Below, in pieces: positions 5,942-7,146 of a stretch of 7,146 nucleotides of DNA; the first letter of the stretch is position 1; the number at the start of each line of letters is the position of its first letter. A model generated the notes under the pieces. That model saw only the letters and a program-made list of their open reading frames with translations, was not told the origin of the DNA and searched no databases. The DNA is taken from positions 1-7,146 of the forward strand of contig JADFNQ010000064.1 in assembly GCA_022563285.1 (NCBI GenBank), written 5' to 3'. This DNA is from Chloroflexota bacterium (GTDB lineage Bacteria; Chloroflexota; Dehalococcoidia; SM23-28-2; RBG-16-64-32). Both the position numbers and the translations under genes were made by a program.

Positions 5942-6832
5942 TTGGCGCTCCTGCATATCGGCGGCTACCAGTGGCTGGACTGGAACTTCCACCCTGACGT
6001 GGTGCTGCTGTGCCTGGCGTTGCTAGGGGGCTACCTCTACGCCATCACCCGGCTCCGGAAGCCCCTCTCTGACGCCGGGCGGGTCAAGCGCATCCAGATC
6101 GTCTCCTTCTCCCTGGGCGTGCTGACGATCTACGCCGCTTCGGGATCGCCCCTGCACGAGCTGGCCGATGTCTATCTGGTCAGCGCCCATATGTTGCAGC
6201 ACGTGCTGCTGACGTTGGTGGCGGCGCCGTTGCTCCTGGCCGGTATCCCGGGCTGGGCATGGCAGGCGCTGCTGCGCATCCGCGGCGTGATGCCGGTAGG
6301 GCGTGTGCTTACGCATCCCCTGATGGCCCTGGCCATATTCAACGGGGCGATGCTGCTGGTCCACCTGCCTTCCGCGGTGGACCTGCAGCTGCGGGAGTGG
6401 ACGTTCCATCTGTTCGTGCATGTGACGCTGGTGGGGGCCGGTCTGGTGCTGTGGTGGCCGGTTTTGAGCTACGTACCGGAGCTGCCCCGCCTCACTTACC
6501 CCCTCCAGATGGGCTACCTGTTCCTGCAGTCGGTGGTGCCGGCGGTGATGGCTTCTTTCATCACCTTCTCGGGTCGCCTGGTCTACCCGGTCTATGCCGA
6601 GGCGCCCCGCATCTGGGGGATATCGGCGATAGATGACCAACAGATCGCGGGGGGGCTGATGAAGCTACTGGGGACGATCATCCTGTGGTCGTTTATCACG
6701 GTCATCTTCTTCAAGTGGTTTGAGCGGGAGGAGGCGGAGGCGCGGGGCCCGCGCTGGCCGGAGGTGGAGGAGGAGCTGCACGACCTGGGGCTGACGGCGA
6801 AGCACCAACCCCCGGCGCACCGTCTGCGCTAG
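5942..6832 (+). CDS. ctaG: Cytochrome c oxidase assembly factor CtaG (Caa3_CtaG family)
   Basis: This polytopic membrane protein is required for oxidase maturation. In Bacillus and relatives CtaG is needed for active caa3 oxidase and is thought to help deliver copper to CuB, the job Cox11 does in proteobacteria; no Cox11-like gene is seen here. The protein has about seven helices. Family blocks are WNFHPDVVLL (14-23), SAHMLQHVLL (81-90) with H83 and H87, the His-containing helices THPLMAL and VHLPS (H125, H141), FHLFVH (H156, H160), LVLWWPVLSY (168-177) and DDQQIAGGLMKL (231-242). The conserved His and Met residues are candidate copper contacts. The tail from about 259 is charged and probably cytoplasmic. 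The TTG start keeps the conserved N-terminal block. It is unrelated to the proteobacterial Cox11 protein that is also called CtaG. Confidence 0.9.
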   Translation: MALLHIGGYQWLDWNFHPDVVLLCLALLGGYLYAITRLRKPLSDAGRVKRIQIVSFSLGVLTIYAASGSPLHELADVYLVSAHMLQHVLLTLVAAPLLLAGIPGWAWQALLRIRGVMPVGRVLTHPLMALAIFNGAMLLVHLPSAVDLQLREWTFHLFVHVTLVGAGLVLWWPVLSYVPELPRLTYPLQMGYLFLQSVVPAVMASFITFSGRLVYPVYAEAPRIWGISAIDDQQIAGGLMKLLGTIILWSFITVIFFKWFEREEAEARGPRWPEVEEELHDLGLTAKHQPPAHRLR

Positions 6833-6875
6833 TCGGGATGCCTTAGCGTTCCCGGGACCGGATTCGGAGGGGCCG
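6833..6875. other. Convergent intergenic gap, no clear terminator
   Basis: Only 43 bases separate the stops of ctaG and the opposite-strand cupredoxin. A TCCCGGGA palindrome (6850-6857) has no loop and no flanking T-runs. I see no standard intrinsic terminator for either gene, so their transcripts may overlap. Confidence 0.3.
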
Positions 6876-7146
6876 CTACTCGACGATCGCCGTTCCCACC
6901 ATCTGTATGGGGTGAACGTCGCAGCGGAAGAAGTACTCGCCCGGCGGGGGCGCCGTGAACGTCACCTCGTCGAGGCAGGGAGCGGCGCATATCTGCGTGA
7001 GGGCGATGGCCGCCGACGGACCCTCCGACTCCGCTACCTCTCTGCTCTCGTACAGCGCCCAGTTGTGCAGGACGGCGGTGTCCTGGTTGTCGGCGTGGAC
7101 GGTGATCTCCATGTCGGCGGGGAGGGTGATCTCGTCGGTGTCGAAC
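6876..7146 (-). CDS. Cupredoxin / plastocyanin-like copper protein, 5' end beyond the window
   Basis: The frame is open from the right edge (FDTDEITLPADMEITVHADN onward) to TAG at 6876-6878, so the ATG at 7112 is internal and the gene starts outside. Numbering from that Met, type 1 copper ligands are visible: H16 in VLHNWALY, then C64, H67 and M71 in RCDVHPIQMVGTAIV. This is the C-terminal ligand loop of the cupredoxin fold. The GEYFFRCDVHP stretch is typical of exported small blue-copper proteins; a signal or anchor would lie in the missing part. A second pair, C42 and C46 (ICAAPC), sits before the last strands and may form a disulfide. It is convergent with the oxidase cluster. It could carry electrons to CuA or bind copper for assembly; the sequence does not distinguish these. 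Confidence 0.85.
   Translation of the reverse strand, partial: FDTDEITLPADMEITVHADNQDTAVLHNWALYESREVAESEGPSAAIALTQICAAPCLDEVTFTAPPPGEYFFRCDVHPIQMVGTAIVE

Noticed and set aside
1..7146. Mobile elements, tRNA genes, CRISPR arrays or attachment sites
   Set aside because: Nearly all the DNA is accounted for by intact oxidase genes. I saw no transposase, repeat-spacer pattern or tRNA-like fold.

Overview
This window carries a nearly complete gene cluster for an aa3-type (A-family) cytochrome c oxidase and its assembly factors, all on the + strand, followed by a convergent, partial gene for a small blue-copper protein on the - strand. The DNA is GC-rich by eye, has short intergenic gaps and strong Shine-Dalgarno sites, and uses several GTG and TTG starts. 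Gene order (ctaA-ctaB-ctaC-ctaD-ctaE-ctaF-ctaG), a lipoprotein-type subunit II, a subunit I with two extra C-terminal helices, a short subunit III and a Caa3_CtaG-type copper factor resemble the Bacillus cta arrangement. The proteins do not look like standard Firmicutes versions. The GC content, the actinobacteria-like stretch after the subunit I heme ligands and the cupredoxin style suggest a Chloroflexota or related deep-branching aerobic bacterium. That assignment is an inference with modest confidence.

Layout: 1-65 is probably the tail of an upstream gene whose frame cannot be settled. 131-1051 is heme A synthase and 1053-1955 is heme O synthase, one base apart, so heme B to O to A synthesis is encoded together. 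1956-2112 is the only sizeable gap inside the cluster. It holds a possible 18-codon leader ORF with a strong ribosome-binding site, a weak promoter-like pair and a GC hairpin. 2113-2970 is subunit II (CuA), 2974-4908 subunit I (heme a, heme a3-CuB), 4925-5515 subunit III and 5535-5885 subunit IV, all closely packed. 5942-6832 is CtaG, the likely CuB delivery factor. 6876 to the right edge is a cupredoxin lacking its 5' end.

How they work together: CtaB and CtaA make heme A. CtaG, and perhaps factors outside the window, load copper. CtaC receives electrons from a soluble donor at CuA and passes them to CtaD, which reduces O2 and pumps protons, with CtaE and CtaF as accessory membrane subunits. 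No protein here has a CXXCH heme c motif, so the donor is either encoded elsewhere or is a copper protein such as the convergent cupredoxin.

I see no wholly new system. The points most worth a second look are the leader region before ctaC, a two-cysteine insertion in the CuA domain, glutamines at two normally conserved positions of subunit I, and the cupredoxin with an extra CxxxC.
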